A stretch of 64,000 bases of DNA from Streptomyces sp. cg36 (GTDB lineage Bacteria; Actinomycetota; Actinomycetes; Streptomycetales; Streptomycetaceae): NCBI RefSeq assembly GCF_041080675.1, contig NZ_CP163520.1:6353501-6417500 (forward strand), read 5' to 3'. This document shows positions 1-9,162 of this stretch, in pieces. The position numbers and the translations under genes are program-made. The notes beneath the pieces are model-generated. The model saw nothing but the letters and a program-made list of their open reading frames with translations. It was not told the DNA's origin and did not search any database. Each line of letters begins with the position of its first letter. Positions within the stretch are counted from its first letter, which is position 1.

Positions 1-310
1 CGTCGGCATCCCGCTCGCCACCATCCGCGACGCCCTGGCCGAGCTGCCCGAGGAGCGCACCCCGACGCGCGAGGACTGGGCGCGCCTCTCCGAGACCTGG
101 CGCTCCGAACTCGACGAGCGCATCCGGCAGTTGGACCGGCTGCGCAACCACCTGACGGACTGCATCGGCTGCGGCTGCCTGTCCCTGGAGACCTGTGTGC
201 TCTCCAACCCGGACGACATCTCGGGCGAGCGCCTCACCGGTTCACGGCTGCTGCCCGAACGCAGGAAGCGGCGCCCCGCGCCCGGCGGCCCGGCCTGCGA
301 GGACTGCTAG
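1..310 (+). CDS. soxR: SoxR redox-sensing MerR-family regulator (3' part)
   Basis: Only the last 102 codons are present; the frame is open from base 2 to a TAG at 308-310 and the N-terminal helix-turn-helix lies outside the window. The visible part holds the dimerisation helix followed by the cysteine cluster CIGCGCLSLETC, the CxxCxC...C ligand set of the [2Fe-2S] cluster of SoxR. Streptomyces SoxR senses redox-active metabolites such as actinorhodin-type quinones and activates a small regulon. The short tail after the cluster (RKRRPAPGGPACEDC) is typical of actinobacterial SoxR. A long hairpin follows the stop. Confidence 0.93.
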   Translation, partial: VGIPLATIRDALAELPEERTPTREDWARLSETWRSELDERIRQLDRLRNHLTDCIGCGCLSLETCVLSNPDDISGERLTGSRLLPERRKRRPAPGGPACEDC

Positions 311-363
311 GGCGTGTCTTTCGGATCTTGTCGGCTTCGAAGTGCCCGTGCCGTCGTGCGACA

Positions 364-410
364 TCGCGGGGGCGGCGCCGGGCGGCCACCGGCCGCGTCC
401 GCCCCCGCGA
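364..410. terminator. Bidirectional hairpin between convergent genes
   Basis: A perfect 12-bp outer stem (TCGCGGGGGCGG with CCGCCCCCGCGA) encloses a second 6-bp stem (GCGGCC/GGCCGC). It lies between the stop of soxR and the stop of the convergent zinc-ribbon gene, so it probably terminates both. Confidence 0.7.
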
Positions 411-413
411 GTC

Positions 414-1025
414 TCATGCCGCCGATGCCAGCGCTCCGCGCCGCACCGACTTGGCGCGGCACAGTGCCTCGCCGGTGAGGACCGGCTGCGGCACCAGGAT
501 TCCGCAGCCCGCGCAGACCGGCCCGCACCACGGGTCGTGCGCCAGGTCGCGCTTCCAGACGAGCCGCTGCCCGCCGCAGACCGGGCAGTCCGCGCCGGGC
601 ACCGCCCGCAGCGCGGCGATCAGCCGGCCGAGCACCTCGGCCAGCGGCTGCGCCGGATGCACCGACGGGTCCTCGCACCAGGCGACCCCGAAGCCGCCCC
701 AGGTCCGCCGGTGCCAGTCGTCGAAGGAGCCCGGGATCCGCAGGCCCGCGTGCTTCTCGCGCTTGCGGCGGGCCGCGAACTCCGCCTCGTACCCGAGCCA
801 GACGGCCCGCGCCGCCTCCAGTTCGTCGAGCGCGGCCACCAGCCGCAGCGGATCGGGCGCCCGGTCCTCCGGTGCGATGCCGTGGCTGCGGCACAGATGG
901 TCCCAGGTCGCCCGGTGCCCGTAGGGGGCGAACCGCTCCAGGCACTTGCGCAGCGAGTACCGGCGCAGCGCGAGATCGTTTCCGGGGTCGCGCACCTGTC
1001 TCGCCAGACTGCGGAATCCAGCCAT
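414..1025 (-). CDS. Conserved hypothetical protein with a zinc ribbon
   Basis: This is a 203-residue protein. The ATG at 1025 is preceded by GGAGG at good spacing, which decides the start over upstream in-frame codons. The C-terminal third carries CPVC and CAGC pairs, a probable treble-clef or rubredoxin-like zinc site; the N-terminal part is rich in Arg, Trp and acidic residues and looks helical. I do not recognise a named family and no function can be given. It is convergent with soxR and divergent from the secreted acylase. Confidence 0.75.
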   Translation of the reverse strand: MAGFRSLARQVRDPGNDLALRRYSLRKCLERFAPYGHRATWDHLCRSHGIAPEDRAPDPLRLVAALDELEAARAVWLGYEAEFAARRKREKHAGLRIPGSFDDWHRRTWGGFGVAWCEDPSVHPAQPLAEVLGRLIAALRAVPGADCPVCGGQRLVWKRDLAHDPWCGPVCAGCGILVPQPVLTGEALCRAKSVRRGALASAA

Positions 1026-1310
1026 GACCCTGCCACCTCCGTCGCTCGTACTTCGGTGAATTGCTTCGGCGTCGAGGAATGGACGTACGGCTACCCGATC
1101 CGGCTCCATCGAAAATCCAATGGCGGCCATCAGGCGGCGCGGACCGAAAACCGCCGGGCGCCCCCCTTCGTGCTCCGGGCGCCCCGCGCCGGTCGCTGTG
1201 ACGGTTCCGGGAAGGTGGCGCACGTTCGGAAAAGGTGACGTGTGTTCATCTTCCCTTCCTGCGGTACCCCTCAGTAACCTCCGCCGCATCGGTCCTCTCT
1301 AGGAGCACGC

Positions 1311-4088
1311 ATGCGACGACCCACCGCACGGCTCAGAACCGCCACCGCCGCCACCGTGACCGCGCTCGCGGCGGCCCTGCTCGCCCCCCTCGGTCAGGCC
1401 GGCGCCGCCGAACCCCCCAACAGCGACTACTGCGCCGGGCAGTGCGGCGACATCCTGCCGCCCGGTGAGAACGGCAACGCCACCCTCGTCGAGATCCTCG
1501 GCAACAAGGCGTTCGGAACCCATCCCGCGCACAGCGACGACCAGCTCGGCAAGTACGACGCGCTCGTGGCCGGCCAGTCCTCGCTCACCGACGACAAGCT
1601 CAACTCCTTCTTCAACGACGCCTCGTTCGGGGTCCCCGGCAGCCAGGTGGCCTCCACCGCCTCACCGCGCCCCGACGTCACGATCACCCGCGACAAGGCC
1701 ACCGGCGTCCCGCACATCAAGGGCACCACCCGCTACGGGACCGAGTACGGCGCCGGGTACGCGGCGGGCCAGGACCGGCTCTGGCTGATGGACCTGTTCC
1801 GGCACATCGGGCGCGGCGAGCTCACCTCGTTCGCGGGCGGCGCGCTCGCCAACCAGGGCCTGGAGCAGGAGTTCTGGCCGCAGGCCCCGTACACCGAGGC
1901 CGACCTCCAGGCCCAGGTCGACCGGATCCGCACCGCCAACGGCCCGCGCGGCGAACAGGCCATGGCCGACGCGCAGGCGTACGTGGACGGCATCAACGCC
2001 TATGCCAAGCAGTCCAAGGACGGCCGGTACTTCCCCGGCGAGTACGTCCTCACCGGCAAGATCGACGCCATCACCAACATCGGCGAGATCCAGCCCTTCA
2101 AGGTCACCGACCTGATCGCGCTCGCCTCCGTGGTCGGCGGGCTCTTCGGCGGCGGCGGGGGCGGCGAGGTGCAGGCCGCGCTCTCCCTCCAGGCCGCCCA
2201 GGCCAAGTACGGCGTGGCGGAGGGCACCAAGGTGTGGGAGTCCTTCCGCGAGCGGGACGACCCCGAGGCCGCCCTCACGGTCCACGACGGCACCAGCTTC
2301 CCGTACGCCACCAGGCCCGCCCAGGCGCAGGGCACCGCGATGCCCGACCCCGGCACGGTCGTGCCCGAGCAGCTCGTCTACGACCGCACCGGCTCGGCCG
2401 TCACCAGGGCCAGGGCCGATGTGCGCGTCCCCGACCGGCTCAAGCCGCTGAAGGGGATCTTCAACAACGGCGCGCTGCCCGGCTTCGACATCGGCAAGCC
2501 GCGCGGGATGTCCAACGCGCTGCTCGTCTCCGGCAGCCGCACGGCCGGCGGCAACCCGGTCGCCGTCTTCGGACCGCAGACCGGCTACTTCGCCCCCCAG
2601 CTGCTGATGCTCCAGGAGATCCAGGGCCCGGGCATCAGCGCCCGCGGCGCCTCCTTCGCCGGGGTCGGCATGTACGTCCAGCTCGGCCGGGGCCAGGACT
2701 ACGCCTGGTCGGCCACCTCCGCCGGACAGGACATCACCGACACCTACGCCGTCGAGCTCTGCCAGGACGACGCCCACTACCTCTACCGGGGCGTGTGCAC
2801 CCCGATGGAGAAGCTGGAGAAGACCAACGCCTGGAAGCCGACCACGGCCGACAACACGGCCGCCGGCTCCTACCGGATGCAGGTCTGGCGCACCAACTAC
2901 GGCATCGTCAGCGCCCGCGCCACCGTCGGCGGGAAGAAGGTCGCGTACACCTCGCTGCGCTCGACCTACCGCCACGAGGCCGACTCGATCATCGGCTTCC
3001 AGATGTTCAACGACCCGACGTTCGTCAAGGACGCGGCCACCTTCCAGCAGGCCGCCCAGCACGTCGACTACGCCTTCAACTGGTTCTACGCGGACTCCCG
3101 CACCGCCGCCTACTACAACAGCGGCAAGAACCCGGTCCGCAACCCCGCCGTCGACCCGTCGCTGCCCGTCGCCGCCGACCGCGCCTACGAGTGGCAGGGC
3201 TTCGACCCGGCGTACAACACCGCCGACTACACCCCGCCCGCCCAGCACCCGCAGTCGGTCGGGCAGGACTACTACATCTCCTGGAACAACAAGCAGGCCA
3301 AGGGGTACACCGCGGCCGGGTTCGGCAACGGCTCGGTGCACCGGGGCAACCTCCTCGACGACCGGGTCAAGGCGCTGGTCGCGCAGGGCGGGGTGACCCG
3401 CAGCGCGCTCACCCGGGCCATGGAGCAGGCCGCCGTCACCGACCTGCGGGGCGAGGACGTGCTGCCCGAGCTCCTGAAGGTGATCCGCAGCGCACCCGTC
3501 ACCGACCCGCAACTGGCCACCGCCGTCCAGCAGCTGGAGTCGTGGAAGGCGGACGGCACCCAGCGCAGGGAGACCGCGCAGGGCTCGCACACCTACACCC
3601 ACCCCGAGGCCGTGCGGCTGATGGACGCCTGGTGGCCGCTGATGGTGGAGGCCGAGTTCCGGCCCGGTCTAGGCGACAACCTGTACGGGGCGCTCACCGC
3701 GAACCTGTCCACCGACGAGGCGCCCTCGGCCGGGCACGGTCCGACCGGGTCGCACGCCGGGTCCTCCTTCCAGTACGGCTGGTGGAGCTACGCGGACAAG
3801 GACCTGCGGTCGGTGCTGGGCGAGCCCGTGCAGGGGCCGCTGGGCCGCGAGTACTGCGGCGACGGCAGCCTGTCCGCCTGCCGCGACGCCCTGCTCGCCA
3901 CGCTGAAGACGGCGGCGGCGAAGACGCCCGCGCAGGTCTACCCCGGTGACGCCGGGTGCGCGGCCGGGGACCAGTGGTGCGCCGACTCCATCGTCCAGCG
4001 CCCGCTGGGCGGGATCAGCCAGAACGCGATCAACTGGCAGAACCGGCCCACCTACCAGCAGGTCGTGGAGTTCCCCGCGCACCGCTGA
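1311..4088 (+). CDS. Secreted penicillin-acylase-family Ntn hydrolase
   Basis: A 925-residue precursor with an N-terminal signal peptide (about residues 1-32, ending near GQAGAAE) and AGGAG before the ATG. Penicillin/aculeacin/AHL acylases are made as one chain and self-cleave to expose an N-terminal serine on the beta subunit; here GMSNALLVSG places that serine at residue 401. The alpha-chain signature DKATGVPHIKG near 120-140 and a following YGAGYAAGQDRLW fit the family. It should remove an acyl side chain from an amide substrate outside the cell (lipopeptide, beta-lactam or acyl-homoserine lactone); which one cannot be read from sequence. It is monocistronic, with a strong terminator behind. 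Confidence 0.92.
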   Translation: MRRPTARLRTATAATVTALAAALLAPLGQAGAAEPPNSDYCAGQCGDILPPGENGNATLVEILGNKAFGTHPAHSDDQLGKYDALVAGQSSLTDDKLNSFFNDASFGVPGSQVASTASPRPDVTITRDKATGVPHIKGTTRYGTEYGAGYAAGQDRLWLMDLFRHIGRGELTSFAGGALANQGLEQEFWPQAPYTEADLQAQVDRIRTANGPRGEQAMADAQAYVDGINAYAKQSKDGRYFPGEYVLTGKIDAITNIGEIQPFKVTDLIALASVVGGLFGGGGGGEVQAALSLQAAQAKYGVAEGTKVWESFRERDDPEAALTVHDGTSFPYATRPAQAQGTAMPDPGTVVPEQLVYDRTGSAVTRARADVRVPDRLKPLKGIFNNGALPGFDIGKPRGMSNALLVSGSRTAGGNPVAVFGPQTGYFAPQLLMLQEIQGPGISARGASFAGVGMYVQLGRGQDYAWSATSAGQDITDTYAVELCQDDAHYLYRGVCTPMEKLEKTNAWKPTTADNTAAGSYRMQVWRTNYGIVSARATVGGKKVAYTSLRSTYRHEADSIIGFQMFNDPTFVKDAATFQQAAQHVDYAFNWFYADSRTAAYYNSGKNPVRNPAVDPSLPVAADRAYEWQGFDPAYNTADYTPPAQHPQSVGQDYYISWNNKQAKGYTAAGFGNGSVHRGNLLDDRVKALVAQGGVTRSALTRAMEQAAVTDLRGEDVLPELLKVIRSAPVTDPQLATAVQQLESWKADGTQRRETAQGSHTYTHPEAVRLMDAWWPLMVEAEFRPGLGDNLYGALTANLSTDEAPSAGHGPTGSHAGSSFQYGWWSYADKDLRSVLGEPVQGPLGREYCGDGSLSACRDALLATLKTAAAKTPAQVYPGDAGCAAGDQWCADSIVQRPLGGISQNAINWQNRPTYQQVVEFPAHR

Positions 4089-4114
4089 GCCGCCGGCGCG
4101 GCACTGCCCCACGG

Positions 4115-4145
4115 CCCCGCGCCCCCGGACACCGGGGGCGCGGGG
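4115..4145. terminator. Bidirectional intrinsic terminator
   Basis: A perfect 14-bp stem (CCCCGCGCCCCCGG and its complement) with loop ACA, placed between the convergent acylase and alpha/beta hydrolase genes. Confidence 0.8.
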
Positions 4146-4152
4146 TTCCGCG

Positions 4153-5466
4153 TCAGACGCAGCCGATGCGGCCCGCCGCCAGCACCACCCGGGCCAGCTC
4201 CGGGTGGCAGATGTCGGAGTGGGCGCCCGAGGGCGGGCCGCCCGCCCGGACCACCGCTGCCGCGTCCACGCTCACACAGCCCGAGTCGGGCACACCGTCC
4301 CGCAGCACCTCGGCCAGCGTGAGCTCGGTGCAGGGCGACACCGACTGGATGCCGTCGTGGCCGATCGCCCACCAGCGCCGGTCCACTTCGAGCAGGCCCT
4401 GGTAGTCCCCGGCGAGCTTGGAGGCCAGCGGGTAGATCACCCCGAGCGCGGTGTCGAAGCGCGAGTAGCAGGAGACGACCGGGCCGTCGACCCGGCGCTG
4501 GAGCGTCGCCAGCGCGCCCGCCCCGCTGAGCCCGGACGGCAGCCGTTCGGCGAACGCGTAGTGCGAGAAGGCCCCTTCGAGGAGCGTCACCGACTTCACC
4601 GCGCGCACCCCGTCCGGCAGCCCCTTCAGGGCGAACGCGACCAGCCGTCCGCCCTGGCTGTGCCCGACGAGGTGGATCCGCACATGGGGGTGTCTGCGCG
4701 CGAGTTCACCGATCAGCGGCCCGAGCCCGAGCTGGCCGACCTTGCCGGAGCGGCGCTTCATCTCGTAGTACGTGGTCTGCCGCAGCACCTCCTTGGCGCC
4801 GTCCCACAGGTGCTTGAGCGAGTCGCCGATCGAGAAGGCGGGGCCGGGCGGGCCCGGTTCGACCGGCAGGCCCGCCGCGGCGAGGGCGAGGGCGAACTCC
4901 CGGCACAGGCCGAGCACGTCGTCGGTGAGGAGCGTCGCCCCGCCCGAGCCGTCGGCCACCGTGTCGGCGTGGAAGTCCGGGTCCTCGCCCGGCCGGGCCA
5001 CCAGCGCCCGGGTCAGCCGCCCGAACCGCTGGAACTCCTCGGCCGCGTCCGGCCGTTCGCCGAGCAGCCGGGCCAGCTCGTCCACGGTGGCGTCCTGCCC
5101 GGGGAACGCGCCCTTGAGCGCCGCCACCGTGGCCGGGTCCAGGGCGCCGCCCGGATCGGCGGCCACCAGGTGCGGGAAGTCGGGTATCTGCTCGTCGGCG
5201 AACCGGATCGAGGGCCAGACGACGCCCGCGTACCCGAGCCGCACCCCGTCCGCGGCGGGACCGGCGTCGGCGAGCAGACCGGGGAAGGGGGCGAAGAACC
5301 GCCGGTACAGGGCGGTCGCCACCGACGGGGTGTTGTTCCAGCCGTGCGCGAACATCACCAGATCGGTGACGTCGAGGTCCAGCAGGGCGCCGCGCTCGGC
5401 GGGGGAGGCGTCGCCGTCCGCGTCGAAGGTGATCTCCCGGTACGGCTGGATTCCGATGTCCGCCAT
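4153..5466 (-). CDS. Alpha/beta-hydrolase serine hydrolase
   Basis: A 437-residue, apparently cytoplasmic protein with no signal peptide. The nucleophile elbow GHSQG (Ser270) inside HLVGHSQGGRLVAF is clear, and an N-terminal strand with FAHGWNNTPS supplies a likely oxyanion region. It resembles lipase-3/esterase-like hydrolases. The start is the ATG at 5466 with GGAGG upstream. Substrate unknown. It is transcribed alone, convergent with the acylase. Confidence 0.82.
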   Translation of the reverse strand: MADIGIQPYREITFDADGDASPAERGALLDLDVTDLVMFAHGWNNTPSVATALYRRFFAPFPGLLADAGPAADGVRLGYAGVVWPSIRFADEQIPDFPHLVAADPGGALDPATVAALKGAFPGQDATVDELARLLGERPDAAEEFQRFGRLTRALVARPGEDPDFHADTVADGSGGATLLTDDVLGLCREFALALAAAGLPVEPGPPGPAFSIGDSLKHLWDGAKEVLRQTTYYEMKRRSGKVGQLGLGPLIGELARRHPHVRIHLVGHSQGGRLVAFALKGLPDGVRAVKSVTLLEGAFSHYAFAERLPSGLSGAGALATLQRRVDGPVVSCYSRFDTALGVIYPLASKLAGDYQGLLEVDRRWWAIGHDGIQSVSPCTELTLAEVLRDGVPDSGCVSVDAAAVVRAGGPPSGAHSDICHPELARVVLAAGRIGCV

Positions 5467-5579
5467 GGCGTGCCCTCCGGTCCGTTGGCTGACGACAGGC
5501 CCTGTGGCTCATATCGTCCCGCCGGACCGGAGGGCTGGCCAGATGCCGGACATTGCGGAAAGGACGCGGTCCTGGGAGG

Positions 5580-6902
5580 TCAGAGCCGGTGCGCCGCCGT
5601 CACCCGGTGCAGGTGCACCAGCACGTCGAACGAGGGTCCGAGCCGCACCTGCTCGTCCTCCTGGGGCCAGGAGTTGCCGATCGACCGCGTCGGCCGGAAC
5701 GCGCCGAGCCAGTCCCGTGCGGGCCGGGCGACCCGGCGCAGATCGAGGTAGTAGTCGCGCGGCGAGACCCGCTCCAGGACCTCCTCGTTGCTGCCCGGTC
5801 CGGGCGGCCCGACGGTGAACTCGCGGATCGGCTCGGCCGGGTCCGTCAGGTCCAGGGCGTTGAACGAGCCCTGCCCGAAGGTGAACCCGATGTTCGCGTA
5901 CCCGGCCCCGACCGCCTCCCGGAGGTGGGCGCCCTGCGTCTTCGGGTACTCGGCGGAGAGCGTCGGGGCGTACGCCACATGGCCGTTGTGCGCGGAGAGC
6001 AGCACCTTCTGTCCCGTGTGGCGCTGCCACCACACGGTGTTCTCGGCCATCACCCGGTCGCGGTAGCGCCGGGACTCCTTGAGCTGGTCCGCGTCGAAGA
6101 AGTCGAACGACCACATGGCGCCGGTCTGCGCGATGGTGCGCGCGTACTGCACGATCCGGTCCCGCTCCGCGCCGTCCGGTCCGGGGAGCCGGTCGCGCAG
6201 CAGGCCGTAGGCCCGGCGCACCTGGTCCGCCCGCCGCTCGCGCTCGGCGAGCGGGCGCTTCAGCATGGCGTCCATGCTCTCGCCGACGCCCGCCGTGGGC
6301 CGGGAGTCCCGGTAGAGCGCGGTGACCGCGGGCAGCAGGGCGGGGCGGTGCCGTGCGGTGTAGGCGGTGACCTCGTCGAAGAGCCGCGGGCCCGCGTACC
6401 CCATGTCGTCGCCCATGAACTGCACCTTGCGGCCGTGGTGCAGGTTGTACTGCCGCATCCAGCGGATCAGGTCGAGGTACTCCTCGGTGTTCCACAGCGC
6501 GTACGAGCCCTGGAACTCCTCGCGGGCGATCCGCACGGGGTCCCCCTCGCCGCGGAGCACGTAGTCGTTGATCCGCATCCCCGAGGACCAGGCCGTCTCC
6601 AGGGCGAAGGTGGTGAAGCCCTTCTGCTCGACGAGGTACTGGAAGACGCGCCGCTTGGTCGCGAAGAACTCGTGCGAGTTGTGCGTGGCCTCGCCGATCC
6701 CCACGATGTCGGCCGCGCCGACCATGCGGCCGAGCGGTCGCAGGTCGTCCAAGGGCCGGGCCGAACGCGCCAACTGGCTTTCGGGGGTGGAGGGTTCGGA
6801 CGCCTTGGCGGCCGGTGCCGCCGTGAGGACGCCGAGGGTGAGGGCGAGCAGCAGCAGTAACGACTGGCGCAGCCGGTGGTGGGTGTCGTGGAACAGATGC
6901 AT
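5580..6902 (-). CDS. Secreted erythromycin-esterase-family protein
   Basis: The family hallmark GEATHNSHEF and a following ALETAWSS region identify the erythromycin-esterase (EreA/EreB-like) superfamily, whose members hydrolyse ester or lactone bonds through His/Glu chemistry. The ATG at 6902 opens a signal peptide (MHLFHDTHHRLRQSLLLLLA, cleaved after AAKA), giving 440 residues. An in-frame GTG at 6950 would add 16 residues before the signal peptide and seems less likely. True macrolide resistance is not implied; many Streptomyces carry exported homologues of unknown substrate. Confidence 0.87.
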   Translation of the reverse strand: MHLFHDTHHRLRQSLLLLLALTLGVLTAAPAAKASEPSTPESQLARSARPLDDLRPLGRMVGAADIVGIGEATHNSHEFFATKRRVFQYLVEQKGFTTFALETAWSSGMRINDYVLRGEGDPVRIAREEFQGSYALWNTEEYLDLIRWMRQYNLHHGRKVQFMGDDMGYAGPRLFDEVTAYTARHRPALLPAVTALYRDSRPTAGVGESMDAMLKRPLAERERRADQVRRAYGLLRDRLPGPDGAERDRIVQYARTIAQTGAMWSFDFFDADQLKESRRYRDRVMAENTVWWQRHTGQKVLLSAHNGHVAYAPTLSAEYPKTQGAHLREAVGAGYANIGFTFGQGSFNALDLTDPAEPIREFTVGPPGPGSNEEVLERVSPRDYYLDLRRVARPARDWLGAFRPTRSIGNSWPQEDEQVRLGPSFDVLVHLHRVTAAHRL

Positions 6903-6980
6903 GGCCCCAGCCTGTAGGCCCGGGGGCGCCCGGCCCATCCCGCCAGCCACCGGCCGTCCGGGGGGATTCCCCCCGTCTCC

Positions 6981-8228
6981 TCACCGGTAGAGCAGATACC
7001 GCTCCCGTACCGTCCGGAACGCCCGCAGCCCCTCCCGCCAGGCGCCCACCACCTCGTCGTGGCCGGCACCCGCGTCGATCATCGTGCGCACCGCCGCCGA
7101 CCCGGTGAGCTTGTCGATCCAGTGGTCCGGCCGCCAGGCGAAGCCGCTCCACACCTTCTTCGCGGTCACCAGCAGCGCCACACCGGTGCGCACCGGGTCG
7201 TAGGACTCCCGGTCGTGGACGTGGAGTTGGACGCCGCCGACGGTGCGGCCCTGGAACTTGGAGAAGGCGGGCGCGAAGTACGCCTCGCGAAAGCGCACCC
7301 CGGGCAGCTCCAGGGCGTTGGCGGCGGCCGACCAGCCCGCGTCGATCCCCTCGGCGCCCAGCAGTTCGAACGGCCGGGTGGTGCCGCGCCCCTCGGAGAG
7401 GTTGGTGCCCTCGAACAGGCAGGTGCCCGCGTAGACCAGCGCCGTGTCGGGGGTGGGCATGTTGGGGCTCGGCGGCACCCACGGCAGCCCGGTGGAGTCG
7501 AAGAAGTCCTCGCGCCGCCAGCCCGTCATCCGCACGGCCTCCACCCGCACCCGCCCGCCCAGGAACTCGGCGTCGAAGAGCCCGGCCAGCTCGGCCACCG
7601 TCATCCCGTGCGCCTGCGCGATCGGCTCGCGCCCCACGAAGGTGGCGAACGCCTTGTCCAGGACCGGCCCGCTCGCCGCCCGCCCGGTCACCGGGTTGGG
7701 CCGGTCGAGCACCACGAACCGCTTCCCGGCGAGGGCCGCCGCCGCCATGCAGTCGTAGAGCGTCCAGATGTACGTGTAGAAGCGCGCGCCCACGTCCTGG
7801 ATGTCGAAGACGACGGTGTCCACGCCGGCGGCGGTGAAGACGTCGGCGAGCGGCTGCCCGCTGACGCCGTAGGTGTCGTACACCGGCAGCCCGGTCGCCG
7901 GGTCGTCGTACCGGCCCTCGGACCCGCCCGCCTGCGCGGTGCCCCGGAAGCCGTGCTCGGGGCCGAACACCGCGGTCAGCCGCACCCGGGGGTCGGCGTG
8001 CAGCACGTCCACGATGTGCCGGACGTCCCGGGTGACCCCGGTCGGGTTGGTCACCACGCCGACCCTCTGGCCCGCCAGCGTCCGGTAGCCGTCGGCGGCG
8101 AGCCGCTCGAAGCCGGTGCGCGGGCGCGCCGGGGAGTGCCGGGCGGGGGAGGCGGCGGCCGGGCCGGCCGCGGTACCGGCCGCCGCCGCGCCCGTCCCCG
8201 CCAGCAGGACACGTCTGGACAGGCTCAT
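6981..8228 (-). CDS. Exported exo-beta-N-acetylmuramidase (NamZ/DUF1343)
   Basis: A 415-residue protein with a twin-arginine-like leader (SRRVLLAGTGAAAA) and an Ala-rich region before the mature domain. GQRVGVVTNPTGV, FGPEHGFRG and VVFDIQDVGARFYTYI are hallmarks of DUF1343, now glycoside hydrolase family 171 (NamZ), which releases N-acetylmuramic acid from the non-reducing end of peptidoglycan fragments. The expected role is recycling of cell-wall fragments outside the membrane. GGAGG precedes the ATG. The erythromycin-esterase-like gene lies just downstream on the same strand, so the two may be co-transcribed. Confidence 0.88.
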   Translation of the reverse strand: MSLSRRVLLAGTGAAAAGTAAGPAAASPARHSPARPRTGFERLAADGYRTLAGQRVGVVTNPTGVTRDVRHIVDVLHADPRVRLTAVFGPEHGFRGTAQAGGSEGRYDDPATGLPVYDTYGVSGQPLADVFTAAGVDTVVFDIQDVGARFYTYIWTLYDCMAAAALAGKRFVVLDRPNPVTGRAASGPVLDKAFATFVGREPIAQAHGMTVAELAGLFDAEFLGGRVRVEAVRMTGWRREDFFDSTGLPWVPPSPNMPTPDTALVYAGTCLFEGTNLSEGRGTTRPFELLGAEGIDAGWSAAANALELPGVRFREAYFAPAFSKFQGRTVGGVQLHVHDRESYDPVRTGVALLVTAKKVWSGFAWRPDHWIDKLTGSAAVRTMIDAGAGHDEVVGAWREGLRAFRTVRERYLLYR

Positions 8229-8339
8229 CGGCTACCTCCGCGACCGGGCCGGTGTCATGGCCACGCACGCTAGCGCGCGGCCCGGCTTCGGGGAACGCGC
8301 CGCACACGGCGGTGCGCGACCACCTCTTCCTTCCGTACA

Positions 8340-8355
8340 TACCGACTGGTTAGTC
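8340..8355. promoter_or_regulatory. TetR-type operator before the SDR gene
   Basis: TACCGACTGGTTAGTC matches 13 of 16 positions of the near-perfect dyad TACCGACTGGTCGGTA found (on the minus strand) at 13740-13755 before the kinase gene. It ends 33 nt before the SDR start codon. The likely binder is the TetR protein encoded between the two sites (inference). Confidence 0.6.
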
Positions 8356-8388
8356 TGCACGCAGTCGGCATGCGAGAGGCGGATTCTG

Positions 8389-9162
8389 ATGGGTTCGGTC
8401 CAGGGCGTCCAGGGCGCGGCAGTGGTGGTCACCGGGGCGGGCGGCGGCATCGGCGCCGCGCTCGCCCGCAGATTCGCGGCGGAGGGCGCCCGGGTCGTCG
8501 TCAACGACCTCGACGCGGCCAAGGCGCACGCGGTCGCCGAGGAGATCGGCGCCCTCGCCCTCCCCGGGGACGCCTCCGGTCTCGTCCCGGCCGCCCGCGA
8601 GGCGCTCGGCGGCGCGATCGACGTCTACTGCGCCAACGCGGGCCTGGGCTCGGCCGGTTCCGAGGCCGCGCCCGAGGACGTCTGGGCCGCCGCCTGGGAC
8701 GTCAACGTGATGGCCCACGTCCGCGCGGCCCGCGAGCTGCTGCCCGAGTGGCTGGAGCGCGGCGGCGGCCGGTTCGTGTCGACCGTGTCGGCGGCCGGAC
8801 TGCTCACCATGATCGGCGCGGCCCCCTACAGCGTCACCAAGCACGGGGCCCTCGCCTTCGCCGAGTGGCTCTCGCTCACCTACCGCCACCGGGGCGTCCA
8901 GGTCCACGCGATCTGCCCGCAGGGCGTGCGCACCGACATGCTCGCCGCCACCGGCTCGGCCGGCGACCTGGTCCTGGTGCCCACCGCGATCGAACCGCCC
9001 GCCGTCGCGGACGCGCTGTTCGAGGCGATGGCGAACGAGCGCTTCCTGGTGCTGCCGCACCCGGAGGTCGCCGACTACGCGGCGGCCCGCGCCACCGACC
9101 CCGACCGCTGGCTCGGCTCCATGAACCACCTCCAGCAGAAGTGGGAGGCCAACCGCTCATGA
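8389..9162 (+). CDS. Short-chain dehydrogenase/reductase
   Basis: A 257-residue classical SDR: nucleotide-binding VTGAGGGIGAAL near residues 14-25, NAG motif (CANAGLG), catalytic Ser near 134 and YSVTK with Tyr147 and Lys151. The ATG at 8389 follows GAGAGG. The stop overlaps the start of the acyl-CoA ligase (ATGA), so the pair is translationally coupled. In this neighbourhood it most likely oxidises or reduces a hydroxy/keto acyl-CoA. Confidence 0.9.
   Translation: MGSVQGVQGAAVVVTGAGGGIGAALARRFAAEGARVVVNDLDAAKAHAVAEEIGALALPGDASGLVPAAREALGGAIDVYCANAGLGSAGSEAAPEDVWAAAWDVNVMAHVRAARELLPEWLERGGGRFVSTVSAAGLLTMIGAAPYSVTKHGALAFAEWLSLTYRHRGVQVHAICPQGVRTDMLAATGSAGDLVLVPTAIEPPAVADALFEAMANERFLVLPHPEVADYAAARATDPDRWLGSMNHLQQKWEANRS

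Noticed and set aside
5580..6902. Erythromycin-esterase homologue as a macrolide resistance gene
   Set aside because: The protein is exported and the family is functionally broad; nothing nearby suggests macrolide synthesis or resistance.
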